Shown: positions 16,972 through 25,600 of the stretch, piece by piece
Position numbering within the stretch: position 1 is the first letter of the stretch
Layout: each line of letters starts with the position of its first letter
NCBI GenBank assembly: GCA_033852045.1
Contig: JAWSVF010000004.1
Location: 434,001-498,000, forward strand
Source: Halopseudomonas sp033852045
Lineage (GTDB): Bacteria; Pseudomonadota; Gammaproteobacteria; Pseudomonadales; Pseudomonadaceae
Reading direction: 5' to 3'
DNA: 64,000 nucleotides
Notes under the pieces: generated by a model
Database searches by the model: none
The model's input: the letters and a program-made list of their open reading frames with translations, nothing else
Told to the model about the DNA's origin: nothing
Program-made: the position numbers and the translations under genes

Positions 16972-18435
16972 ATGCGTTTTTTCCTTCGCCAGCTTCTTGT
17001 TTCTACCACTGCCGTGCTCACCGTAGCCACAGCCGCCTGGGCGGCCGACTCAGGCACATTGCCCTCCACAGTCAAGCAATCCCTTACCGCCGCCAACCTG
17101 CCTGCCGACGCCATGTCGATGGCAGCCATACCCCTGGAAGGTCAGGGCATGGCTCAGTTCGTCAACGCCGACAAGATCGTCAATCCAGCTTCGACCATGA
17201 AGCTGGTTACTACTTATGCTGCCCTTGAATTACTCGGCCCTACGTACAGCTGGCGCAGCGAGTTACTTGGAACGGGGCCTATCAATAATGGCGTGCTAGA
17301 GGGCGATCTGATCTTTCGCGCCAGCGGTGACCCGAAAATGACTATCGAGCGTATGTGGACCCTCTTGCGGGATCTGCGCGCGGCGGGTGTCCGTGAAATT
17401 GCTGGTGACCTGGTACTGCAACCCGCTGATATAAGGCTGCCAGCGGATGCAACACCTTTCCCGGATGATGGCAACGACCCGAGCAAGCCTTTTCTGGTTG
17501 AACCTGATCCCTTACTGACCAACCTGAAGCTTCTGGTGCTGAGCAGTTATGGCGAGAGCAATGGCGTACGCATCCATATGGAGCCCGCCCTGCCCGAGGT
17601 AACGATCAGTAACCAGCTGAGGCTACTGCCGCCTGTCAACTCATGCCCATGGCCCAACGTGACCTACGGTATTGAGGATAACGGTACGAACGCGACCATC
17701 ACGCTGGTCGGCGCACTGCACGAAGGCTGCTCCGTTCAGCGCTATATGTCCGCATTGAATGCACCTACCTACACCGGCAGCATGTTGCGCAGCCTGTGGC
17801 GGGATATGGGTGGAGCTGTCCGTGGGACGACCCGGGTCGGTCAGGCTCCCAGCAATGCACGCCAGCTGGCCTTCAGCGACTCACCCGATCTGGTGACCGT
17901 GATCAGGGACATCAATAAATTCAGCAACAACACCATGGCCCGCCAACTTTTTCTGGCCATTGGCCGTGAAATGCGCCTGCCAGGGGATCTGGATGATCAA
18001 CGCTCAGCTGTGCGCAGCATCAACCAATGGCTGGGCAGCAAGGGGATTCAGCCAACAGCGTTGATTATGGAGAACGGCTCTGGTCTGTCGAGAATCGAGC
18101 GTCTGACAGCAAGAGATATGGCCATGCTGCTGCAAGAGGCTTGGAAAAGCCCCTACTCAGCCGAATTCATTGCCTCTCTACCGCTGGCTGCAATGGATGG
18201 CACAATGCGTCGGCGTCTGCGTAATACGTCGGTAGCCGGACAGGCCCATATCAAGACTGGCTCACTGCGCAGCGTTCGTGCGATTGCCGGGATTACCCGT
18301 GACGCCAATGGTCAGAGCTGGGCCGTTGCAGCCATCGTCAACCATCCTGCAGCCGGTGCCAGCCGCGAAGCACTGGACCGGGTTCTGACGGATGTATATC
18401 GGCGCGCGCCTACCAACATTGCTACCAACCGGTAA
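16972..18435 (+). CDS. dacB: D-alanyl-D-alanine carboxypeptidase/endopeptidase PBP4 (DacB)
   Basis: Periplasmic penicillin-binding protein (peptidase family S13) that trims and cleaves peptidoglycan cross-links. 487 residues with a signal peptide cut near ATAAWAADS. Active-site motifs are complete: SxxK (STMK, Ser74), SxN (SNN, Ser318) and KTG (Lys428). The long insertion between SxxK and SxN typical of PBP4 is present and contains two cysteines (SCPWP and EGCSVQ). It converges on rlmL with six bases between stops. In Pseudomonas, PBP4 loss is linked to AmpC induction; that is family knowledge, not visible here. Confidence 0.94.
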   Translation: MRFFLRQLLVSTTAVLTVATAAWAADSGTLPSTVKQSLTAANLPADAMSMAAIPLEGQGMAQFVNADKIVNPASTMKLVTTYAALELLGPTYSWRSELLGTGPINNGVLEGDLIFRASGDPKMTIERMWTLLRDLRAAGVREIAGDLVLQPADIRLPADATPFPDDGNDPSKPFLVEPDPLLTNLKLLVLSSYGESNGVRIHMEPALPEVTISNQLRLLPPVNSCPWPNVTYGIEDNGTNATITLVGALHEGCSVQRYMSALNAPTYTGSMLRSLWRDMGGAVRGTTRVGQAPSNARQLAFSDSPDLVTVIRDINKFSNNTMARQLFLAIGREMRLPGDLDDQRSAVRSINQWLGSKGIQPTALIMENGSGLSRIERLTARDMAMLLQEAWKSPYSAEFIASLPLAAMDGTMRRRLRNTSVAGQAHIKTGSLRSVRAIAGITRDANGQSWAVAAIVNHPAAGASREALDRVLTDVYRRAPTNIATNR

Positions 18436-18441
18436 GCCGCC

Positions 18442-20670
18442 TCAGGCGCGGCGCGCTATACACCAGGTACGGTGAATCCGCGTATTACGCTGGAAATCCT
18501 TGTCCAGCGTTTGCGCGGAAATGTCACTGACCTGATATTTCTCCTCAAGCTCCCGATCGAACCGGAACCGTCGGAAATTGTTGGAAAAATACGCGGTGCC
18601 ACCCGGGGCCAACCGCGCCATGGCCAACTCGATCAGACGCACATGATCACGCTGCACATCAAAGACATCTTCCAGCCGCTTGGAGTTAGAGAAAGTCGGC
18701 GGATCGATAAAGATCAGATCGTATTCGCCCCGGTCATCTTCCAGCCACTGCATTACATCAGCGTGCACCAATTGGTGCAGATCCGACAAGCCGTTCAGAG
18801 ACAGATTGCGCCGCGCCCAGTCCAGATAGGTTTTTGATAGATCCACACTGGTCGTGCTGCGGGCGCCGCCCACAGCCGCATGAACCGTAGCACTGGCGGT
18901 ATAGCAAAACAGGTTAAGAAAGCGCTTGCCCCGGGCTTCAGCAGCCAGTTTGAGGCGCAGGGGTCTGTGGTCGAGGAAGACCCCGGTGTCCAGGTAATCG
19001 GTCAGATTGACCAGCAGTTTGACCTGCCCCTCACGCACGGTGAGAAACTCACCCTTGCGATCCATCCGCTGATATTGCTTGCTACCACTCTGACGCAGGC
19101 GCTGCTTGAGTACCACATGGCTGGCAGGAATACCCAATACATCGGGCAAGGCGACCAGCACATCCTGCAAACGACTGCGCGCCTTGTCTTCGCTGATACT
19201 TTCTGGCGCCTGGTATTCCTGCACATGGGCCCAATCGTCGTAGAGGTCAATTGCCACGGCGAATTCAGGCATGTCGGCATCGTAGACCCGATAACAGGTA
19301 ATGCCCTGCTGACGTGCCCACTTACCCAGATTCTTCAGGTTTTTCTTCAGACGGTTGGCAAACATCTGGGCCGACTCGCTTAAACGAGCGGCACTGGGCT
19401 GCTCGGTCACCGTCGGATTGCTCGTCTCATGGGACTGTACGCGGGCTGCCTGCTCAACACCTGCCTCCGGCCGCTTGGTCGCGCCAGCTCCGGTGACATA
19501 GCGCTCGGGTTGCAGCTCCATCATCAGCAACTTGCAAGGCAAGGCGCCATTGAACAGCGAGTACTGCTTGTGGCTGCGGATGCCCATCCGCTTGCCCAGA
19601 TCCGGATTACCAGTGAAGATCGCCGCCTGCCAGCCGGTACACTGCTCTCGCAGCACCTCTCCGAGTTTCTGGTAAAGGTAGACCAGGCTGGCCTCCTCCC
19701 CCAGACGCTCACCGTAGGGCGGATTGCACACGATCAGACCCGTCTGCCCCCTGTCGGGGTGTGGCTCGAAAGTGGCCAGCTCACCCTGGTAAACCTTGAC
19801 CCAGCCGGTCAGACCCGCGCGCTGTATATTGTTTCGCACCGGCTGCAGCAGACGTGGATCCGCTTCGTAACCGCGAATCCACAGTGGCTCGCCAGCCAGG
19901 CCAACCTCAGCCCGCTGACGCGCCTGGGCAATCAGTGATTCCCAAATGTGCGGTTGATGCTGCAGCCAGCGACTGAAACCGAATTGTTCACGTTGCAGGT
20001 TGGGCGCCATATCGGTAGCCATCATCGCTGCCTCGACCAGGAAGGTCCCGGAACCACACATGGGATCGGCTAGTGCGCTGCCTGAGGCCGCCAGCTGCGG
20101 CCAACCCGCGCGAATCAATATCGCCGCTGCAAGGTTCTCCTTGAGCGGCGCAGCGCCCTGCTGCAGGCGATAGCCACGCTGGTGCAAGCTGTGACCAGAC
20201 AAGTCGATGGCCAACTGAGCCTCACCACTGCGGCAGTGCACATTGATGCGCAAGTCCGGATTCTGACGATCCACACCCGGACGCGTCCCGTCCGGCTGAC
20301 GCAGCCGATCAACAATTGCGTCCTTGACCTTCAGCGCACCGAAATGGGTGTTATCAACACCCGGCAAGATGCCGACAAAATCCACGCTCAGGGTTGCTTC
20401 AACCTGCATGTGCGCCGCCCAGTCCACCGCAGCGACGCCGTCATACAGGGCCTGGGCATCGCTCACACTGAATCGATTGAGTACCAGCAATACGCGGTTG
20501 GCCAGTCGTGACCACAAACAGATGCGATAGCCCAGCTCCAGGTTACCGCTGATGCTTACACCCGCAACCGTTTCCCGGGCATTTTCCGCACCCAGGGCAT
20601 TCAGTTCGTCGAGCAGCAATCCTTCAAGGCCTTTCGGGCATGTAACAAAAAATTCAAGGCTATCGTGCAT
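18442..20670 (-). CDS. rlmL: 23S rRNA (guanine-N2/N7) methyltransferase RlmKL
   Basis: Fused bifunctional enzyme: the N-terminal half (RlmL) makes m2G2445 and the C-terminal half (RlmK) makes m7G2069 in 23S rRNA. 742 residues. In order: THUMP domain (about 50-155), N2 methyltransferase with DPMCGSGTFLVEAAMM near residue 200 and catalytic NPPYGER near 315, a linker rich in charged residues, and the second Rossmann domain with FLNLFCYTASATVHAA near 590 and FIDPPTFSNSK near 665. The frame extends to GTG 20685, but MHDSLEFFVTCPKGLEG from ATG 20670 matches the Pseudomonas N-terminus and is chosen. Confidence 0.94.
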   Translation of the reverse strand: MHDSLEFFVTCPKGLEGLLLDELNALGAENARETVAGVSISGNLELGYRICLWSRLANRVLLVLNRFSVSDAQALYDGVAAVDWAAHMQVEATLSVDFVGILPGVDNTHFGALKVKDAIVDRLRQPDGTRPGVDRQNPDLRINVHCRSGEAQLAIDLSGHSLHQRGYRLQQGAAPLKENLAAAILIRAGWPQLAASGSALADPMCGSGTFLVEAAMMATDMAPNLQREQFGFSRWLQHQPHIWESLIAQARQRAEVGLAGEPLWIRGYEADPRLLQPVRNNIQRAGLTGWVKVYQGELATFEPHPDRGQTGLIVCNPPYGERLGEEASLVYLYQKLGEVLREQCTGWQAAIFTGNPDLGKRMGIRSHKQYSLFNGALPCKLLMMELQPERYVTGAGATKRPEAGVEQAARVQSHETSNPTVTEQPSAARLSESAQMFANRLKKNLKNLGKWARQQGITCYRVYDADMPEFAVAIDLYDDWAHVQEYQAPESISEDKARSRLQDVLVALPDVLGIPASHVVLKQRLRQSGSKQYQRMDRKGEFLTVREGQVKLLVNLTDYLDTGVFLDHRPLRLKLAAEARGKRFLNLFCYTASATVHAAVGGARSTTSVDLSKTYLDWARRNLSLNGLSDLHQLVHADVMQWLEDDRGEYDLIFIDPPTFSNSKRLEDVFDVQRDHVRLIELAMARLAPGGTAYFSNNFRRFRFDRELEEKYQVSDISAQTLDKDFQRNTRIHRTWCIARRA

Positions 20671-20820
20671 CTGTTTGATTTCCACTGCTTTGTGATTTTT
20701 ACATTAGCGGTGTTAGTGCGCTGGCCGCTAAAGGATTACCCGTCTATTACAAATCGGTCTTTGGGTGTCCCTTACCGATAGGTTACAACAGGACAGGACT
20801 CGAGAACGGGCAAACCTCTC

Positions 20821-20849
20821 GGGAAGCCGGATCAAAGGATCGACTTCCC
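20821..20849 (+). other. Hairpin in the rmf upstream region
   Basis: GGGAAG pairs with CTTCCC around an inner GATC-aaag-GATC stem, making a compact two-part hairpin 88 bases before the rmf start. It lies in the 266-bp gap between rlmL and rmf, which contains no other gene. It could be part of the rmf 5' leader, or a terminator-like element without a U-run. Its role is unknown. Confidence 0.4.
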
Positions 20850-20936
20850 CCGTCATGACAGGAACCTCCCTGCCATGCCACCTCCGACACTGCGAATTGC
20901 AGGCCGGTTTGTTCTACCAAATGAGGGCTCTACTGT

Positions 20937-21152
20937 ATGAGAAGACTCAAGCGTGATCAGATGGAACGAGCATTTCTACGCGGTTATCAGAACGGGGTTC
21001 ATGGCAAGTCCCAGGACTCATGTCCGTTCAACAGTCCGACCACTCGCCAGAACTGGATCAATGGCTGGCGTGAAGGCCGAGCCGATCACTGGGCCGGCTA
21101 CACCGGCATTTCCGGCGTGCATCGCCTCAACGAAATGCATGCTGTAGGTTGA
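20937..21152 (+). CDS. rmf: Ribosome modulation factor
   Basis: Small basic protein that converts 70S ribosomes to inactive 100S dimers in stationary phase. 71 residues. The conserved core is MRRLKRDQMERAFLRGYQNG, then GKSQDSCPF and RQNWINGWREGRADHWAGY. It is longer at the C-terminus than E. coli Rmf (55 residues), as is usual in Pseudomonas. ATG 20937 has GAGGG 9 nt upstream. Monocistronic, between rlmL (divergent) and pyrD (convergent), the arrangement seen in Pseudomonas. Regulation by ppGpp or growth phase is family knowledge; no promoter could be fixed. Confidence 0.95.
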   Translation: MRRLKRDQMERAFLRGYQNGVHGKSQDSCPFNSPTTRQNWINGWREGRADHWAGYTGISGVHRLNEMHAVG

Positions 21153-21177
21153 ATTCCCAGAGTACCTTTTTTCCCAT

Positions 21178-21212
21178 GGCGCTTCCCTAAAGCGCCGGGC
21201 CTTTCGGGGCCC
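21178..21212. terminator. Tandem GC-rich hairpins between rmf and pyrD
   Basis: GGCGCTT/AAGCGCC (21178-21184 with 21190-21196, loop of 5) is followed immediately by GGGCC/GGCCC (21197-21201 with 21208-21212). Further GC-rich complementarity (GGCC...GGCC around a CTACGCGTAG palindrome) continues to about 21238. These lie between two convergent genes and probably end transcription from one or both, but a U-run is lacking after the stems. Confidence 0.5.
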
Positions 21213-21273
21213 CACCGGCCTTCGCTACGCGTAGGCCGGATCCCCCGGGAAATTTAGCTTCCACTCATCTTGA

Positions 21274-22296
21274 TCAACGCGGCAACACGGCAATCGCGTC
21301 CACGCACTCTCTGACCAGCTCCGGACCACGGTAAATGAAGCCGCTGTAGAGCTGAACCAGACTGGCGCCCGCCTGCATTTTCTCTGCCGCATCAGCTCCA
21401 TTCATGATGCCGCCAACACCGATAATAGGCATACGGCCTTGCAGCTGCGCAGCAAGGAGACGAATCACCTCGGTTGACACGTCGGTAAGGGGGCCTCCTG
21501 ATAAGCCACCCGTCTCCTCTGCGTGCTCCAGCCCTACGACAGCAGTGCGCTCCAGAGTGGTATTGGTAGCAATAACAGCGTCCATTCCCTCATCGAGCAG
21601 CACACCGGCGATTAACGTCAGGTCTTCGGGAAGTACATCTGGCGCAATTTTGATGGCTATCGGCACATACTGACCGTGCTGCTCGGTAAGCTCCCCCTGG
21701 CACTGCTTGATACTTTCGAGCAGTCGCTTGAGTGTGTCGCCATACTGCAAGGTGCGCAGACCCGGCGTGTTCGGGGATGACAGATTGACGGTGATGTAGC
21801 TCGCCCGGCTATAGACCTTGCGCAGGCAGTACAGATAATCGTCTACCGCACGCTCGACCGGGGTGACGGCATTCTTGCCGATGTTCACACCCAGCACGCC
21901 GCTGTAGCGCACCGAGTCCAGACGCTGCAAAAGGGCATCGACGCCCAGATTGTTGAAGCCCATCCGATTGATGATCGCTTCCTGCTCCGGCAAACGGAAC
22001 ATTCGCGGTTTTGGATTGCCCGGCTGCGGTCTCGGGGTTACCGTGCCCACTTCCAGAAAACCGAAGCCCAGTGCAGCCAGACCGTCTACAGCCAGTGCGT
22101 TCTTGTCCAGACCTGCTGCCAGCCCTACCGGGTTATCAAAGGTCAGGCCCATGACCTGCACCGGCTGAGATACCCTCGGTCTGGCCAGTTTGTCCGCAAG
22201 ACCAAGCCGCCCGGCTGCGCCAAGCAAATCCAGCGTCAGATCATGTGACGTTTCGGCGGGCAGACGGAAGAGCATTGAGCGCAGCATCGAATACAT
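21274..22296 (-). CDS. pyrD: Dihydroorotate dehydrogenase (quinone), class 2
   Basis: Fourth step of de novo pyrimidine synthesis: oxidises dihydroorotate to orotate and passes electrons to quinone at the inner membrane. 340 residues: an amphipathic N-terminal helix region, NPVGLAAGLDKNA near 58, FLEVGTVTPRPQPGN, NRMGFNNLGVD, NLSSPNTPGLR with the catalytic Ser near 175, KIAPDV, ATNTT and GVGGI near the C-terminus. All FMN and substrate motifs are intact. The frame is open to GTG 22329, but ATG 22296 has GAGG 9 nt upstream and matches the family start. It follows DUF2835 and gdhB on the same strand. Confidence 0.95.
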   Translation of the reverse strand: MYSMLRSMLFRLPAETSHDLTLDLLGAAGRLGLADKLARPRVSQPVQVMGLTFDNPVGLAAGLDKNALAVDGLAALGFGFLEVGTVTPRPQPGNPKPRMFRLPEQEAIINRMGFNNLGVDALLQRLDSVRYSGVLGVNIGKNAVTPVERAVDDYLYCLRKVYSRASYITVNLSSPNTPGLRTLQYGDTLKRLLESIKQCQGELTEQHGQYVPIAIKIAPDVLPEDLTLIAGVLLDEGMDAVIATNTTLERTAVVGLEHAEETGGLSGGPLTDVSTEVIRLLAAQLQGRMPIIGVGGIMNGADAAEKMQAGASLVQLYSGFIYRGPELVRECVDAIAVLPR

Positions 22297-22374
22297 GGAT
22301 CGGAGCCTCGTGGGTGACTTTTCAACCACACAGTATACCTGTTCGGCGCGACCTTGAGGTATGCAGGCTATCGA

Positions 22375-22605
22375 TTAAAGGATGCGCTGCAGGGATACAA
22401 GTTTCCCGTCCCCCGTGAAGCGCATGACAAAGCTGCCATATACGCCTTCATGGGTGAGGAAGGGTCGCAAATGATGCGCGGGCAGGCTCACCCTACGGCC
22501 ATCACGGCTATGCATCAGCACGCGACTCGCATGACCGCGATACCAGGCAAGATAGCGCTCGGCAGGGAGCGCTATATCGACAACCAACTGCTGCTCTGCG
22601 GTCAA
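22375..22605 (-). CDS. DUF2835 family protein
   Basis: Small conserved protein of unknown function, 76 residues. The sequence LPAERYLAWYRGHASRVLMH, then SRDGRRVSLPAHHLRPFLT and EGVYGSFVMRF, is the DUF2835 pattern as I know it from Pseudomonas. The start is TTG 22605, with AGAGGG 7 nt upstream; no ATG is available in frame. It begins 34 bases after the gdhB stop and ends 78 bases before pyrD, so it is likely in a gdhB-led transcript. No signal peptide or membrane segment. Confidence 0.8.
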   Translation of the reverse strand: MTAEQQLVVDIALPAERYLAWYRGHASRVLMHSRDGRRVSLPAHHLRPFLTHEGVYGSFVMRFTGDGKLVSLQRIL

Positions 22606-22639
22606 CCAGATACCCTCTGCAAATCAGCTCGCTGCAAGC

Positions 22640-25600
22640 TCAATTCACAGTATGTCGGGAAGCCTGAGCCAGATCCAGCAGCTCTCGCATCGCCACCGCA
22701 ATCATCGGGTAATCTCCTCCACCGGCATTCTTCAGATCCGAGAGCATCGTCCTCCAGCGCTTGACCATCAAAGGGTTGCGAGCGACCCATTCCTTGACCA
22801 GCACGTCCGGGCTCAGACTCTGGTCACAATCGTGCATGACCGAAACCGTCATTGAACGCGCCTGGGCATCAAGGTCATCCCGATAACTCTCGCGCGCCAG
22901 CGCCTGCCAGTGATTGTCCACTGACAGCCCATTGATTTGCTGGCCGAACCACGGCAACCGGAGCTCGCTACCCAGTGCAAAGAACACCTGGGCTACCCGT
23001 TGTTCGGGCTGGCCAGTGGTATCAGCCGCCTCGATAATCCCCAACAGCGTAAAGAAGTTAGTGGTGCCTGCAACCAGGCGTGCAATGGGCTCCGGTACAC
23101 CCGCCTTGGAATAGGCTTCGAACCGCGCTTCCCACTGAGCCCGGACTGGCCCTTCGAGCAGACTGTCGAACTGCTCGGCGAGCGCCTCGACCCTGGGAGC
23201 AAAATGCGCGATCTCGCGCTCGGGATCCAGATCACGACGTCGGTTTCGCACGAACCAGCGTGTTGCCCGGCGACCCAGGCGCATCAGATCGTCCATCAGC
23301 TCCAGCTGCACTTCAGCAGGTACCTGATAGTCGAGGGCCTCAATCGACGCAAAATGGGACTTGAGCTTGAAAACATCGCGCGCAACCACATAGCCACGAG
23401 CCAGGTCGCTGGGAGGCGAACCTGTCGACTGCTGCAGGCGGCGCAGGAAAGTGATGCCCATATGATTGACCAGGTCGTTAGCCAACTGGGTGGAGATAAT
23501 CTCCCGGCGCAACCGGTGACTGCTTAGTGCAGCCGGATACTTTTTCTCCAGTACCCCAGGAAACGCCGTACCCAACTCGCGGGCCAGATAACTGTCCTCG
23601 GGCACATCCGAATCAACCAGGCTTTCCTTGAGGTCGGCCTTGGAGTAGGAAATCAGGATAGACAGCTCGGGCCTGGTCAGGCCCTGACCACGCGCCGTTC
23701 GCTCGGCCAACTGGTCATCCTCGGGGATGAATTCCAGTGATCGACTGAGTTTGCCGCTGCTTTCCATCTGGGTGATGTAGCGCCGGTACTCGGTCATGGC
23801 CTTGACTGCCTGGCGCTGGGCCAGACTGATCGCCTGGGTCTGCTTGTAATTGTTGGCCAGTACCAGTGAAGAAACATCCTTGGTCATGCTTGCGAGCAGT
23901 TTATCCCGCTGTTTGCCGGTCATGTCTCCCGCTTCAACTACCTCGTTGAGCAGAATCTTGATATTGACCTCATGGTCGGAGCAATCGACGCCCCCGGCAT
24001 TATCGATAAAGTCGGTATTCACCGCCCCGCCATTTAGGCAGAACTCGACGCGTCCCAACTGGGTCATGCCCAGATTGCCACCCTCGCCTATTACCCTGCA
24101 GCGCAGGTCTCGTCCATCCACCCGCAGTATATCGTTAGCCTTGTCGCCGACGTCGATATGCGTTTCTGACGAGCTTTTCACATAGGTACCAATGCCACCG
24201 TTCCATATGAGGTCAACCGGTGCCTTGAGCAGATTGTGAATCAACTCATTGGGTGTCAACTTCTCGGCCTTGATGGCAAACAGCTCCCGCATCTGCGGTG
24301 TCAGCGTGATCTGTTTAAGGCTACGTTCGAAAATACCGCCGCCGGCAGAGATCAGTTTGGTGTCGTAGTCGCTCCAGCTCGAACGCGGCAGATCAAAAAG
24401 ACGCTGACGCTCTACAAAGCTCGTCTCGGGATCCGGATCGGGATCAATGAAGATATGTTGATGATTGAATGCCGCGACCATTTTCAGGCTGCGTGACAAT
24501 AGAAGACCGTTGCCAAAGACATCCCCCGCCATGTCACCAATGCCCAGTACGCTGACCGGATCAGTCTGGATATTGATACCCAGCTCACGGAAATGCCGCT
24601 GTACCGAAACCCAGGCACCCTTGGCAGTGATACCCATCTTTTTGTGGTCGTAGCCGGCTGAGCCACCCGAGGCAAAGGCATCGCCCAGCCAGAAACCGTA
24701 ATCTGCAGCAATACCATTGGCTATGTCGGAAAAAGTCGCCGTTCCCTTGTCGGCAGCCACCACCAGATAGGGATCGTCTTCATCATGCCGTACCACCTGA
24801 TCGGGCGGCACTACAACGCCTTCTACCAGATTATCGGTCAGATCCAGCAATCCTCGGATAAACAGCTTGTAGCACGCGATCGCTTCCTGCTGCACCTCGT
24901 CGCGCGTACCGCCCACGGGCAGCCGTCTGGGGACAAAACCACCCTTCGCACCCACTGGCACAATCACTGCGTTTTTGACCTGCTGGGCCTTCACCAGACC
25001 CAGTACCTCGGTTCGATAGTCTTCCTCACGGTCTGACCAACGCAAACCGCCTCGGGCGACCTTGCCACCGCGCAGATGCACGCCTTCAAAGCGCGGCGAG
25101 TAGACGAACACCTCGTACATCGGCTTGGGCAACGGCAGTTCGGCAATGGCTCGCGGATCAAGCTTCAGACTGAAATAGTCCTTTGCATCGCCCTGGCTGT
25201 CGGTCTGATAGAAATTGGTGCGCAGGGTCGCCTTGATCAATTCCAGATAACGACGCAGGATCCGGTCTTCGTTGAGCACTGCTACCTGATCAAGCGCTCC
25301 GAGAATGGCCTGCTCAAGTCGCTGCTGCATATCTTCCAGATCATCCGCGGACAACTTGCGGGCGAGGTAGAATCGGGTCTTGAACAACCTTACCAGCTCC
25401 CGTGCAATGTCGGCGTGACCGACCAAGGTGCTGGCTATATAAGGCAGTTCGAAACCGAGCCGTATCTGTTTGAGATAGCGCGCATAGGCACGTAACAGAG
25501 CCACATCACGCCATGGCATGCGCGCCAGCAGGACCAGTCGGTTAAAGCCATCATTCTCGGCCAGCCCGCGCCAGGTCTGCTCAAAGGCATCACGGAACAG

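Noticed and set aside
19429..19938. 169-codon plus-strand frame opposite rlmL
   Set aside because: Shadow of the strongly supported RlmKL reading frame; no ribosome site and no homology I recognise.
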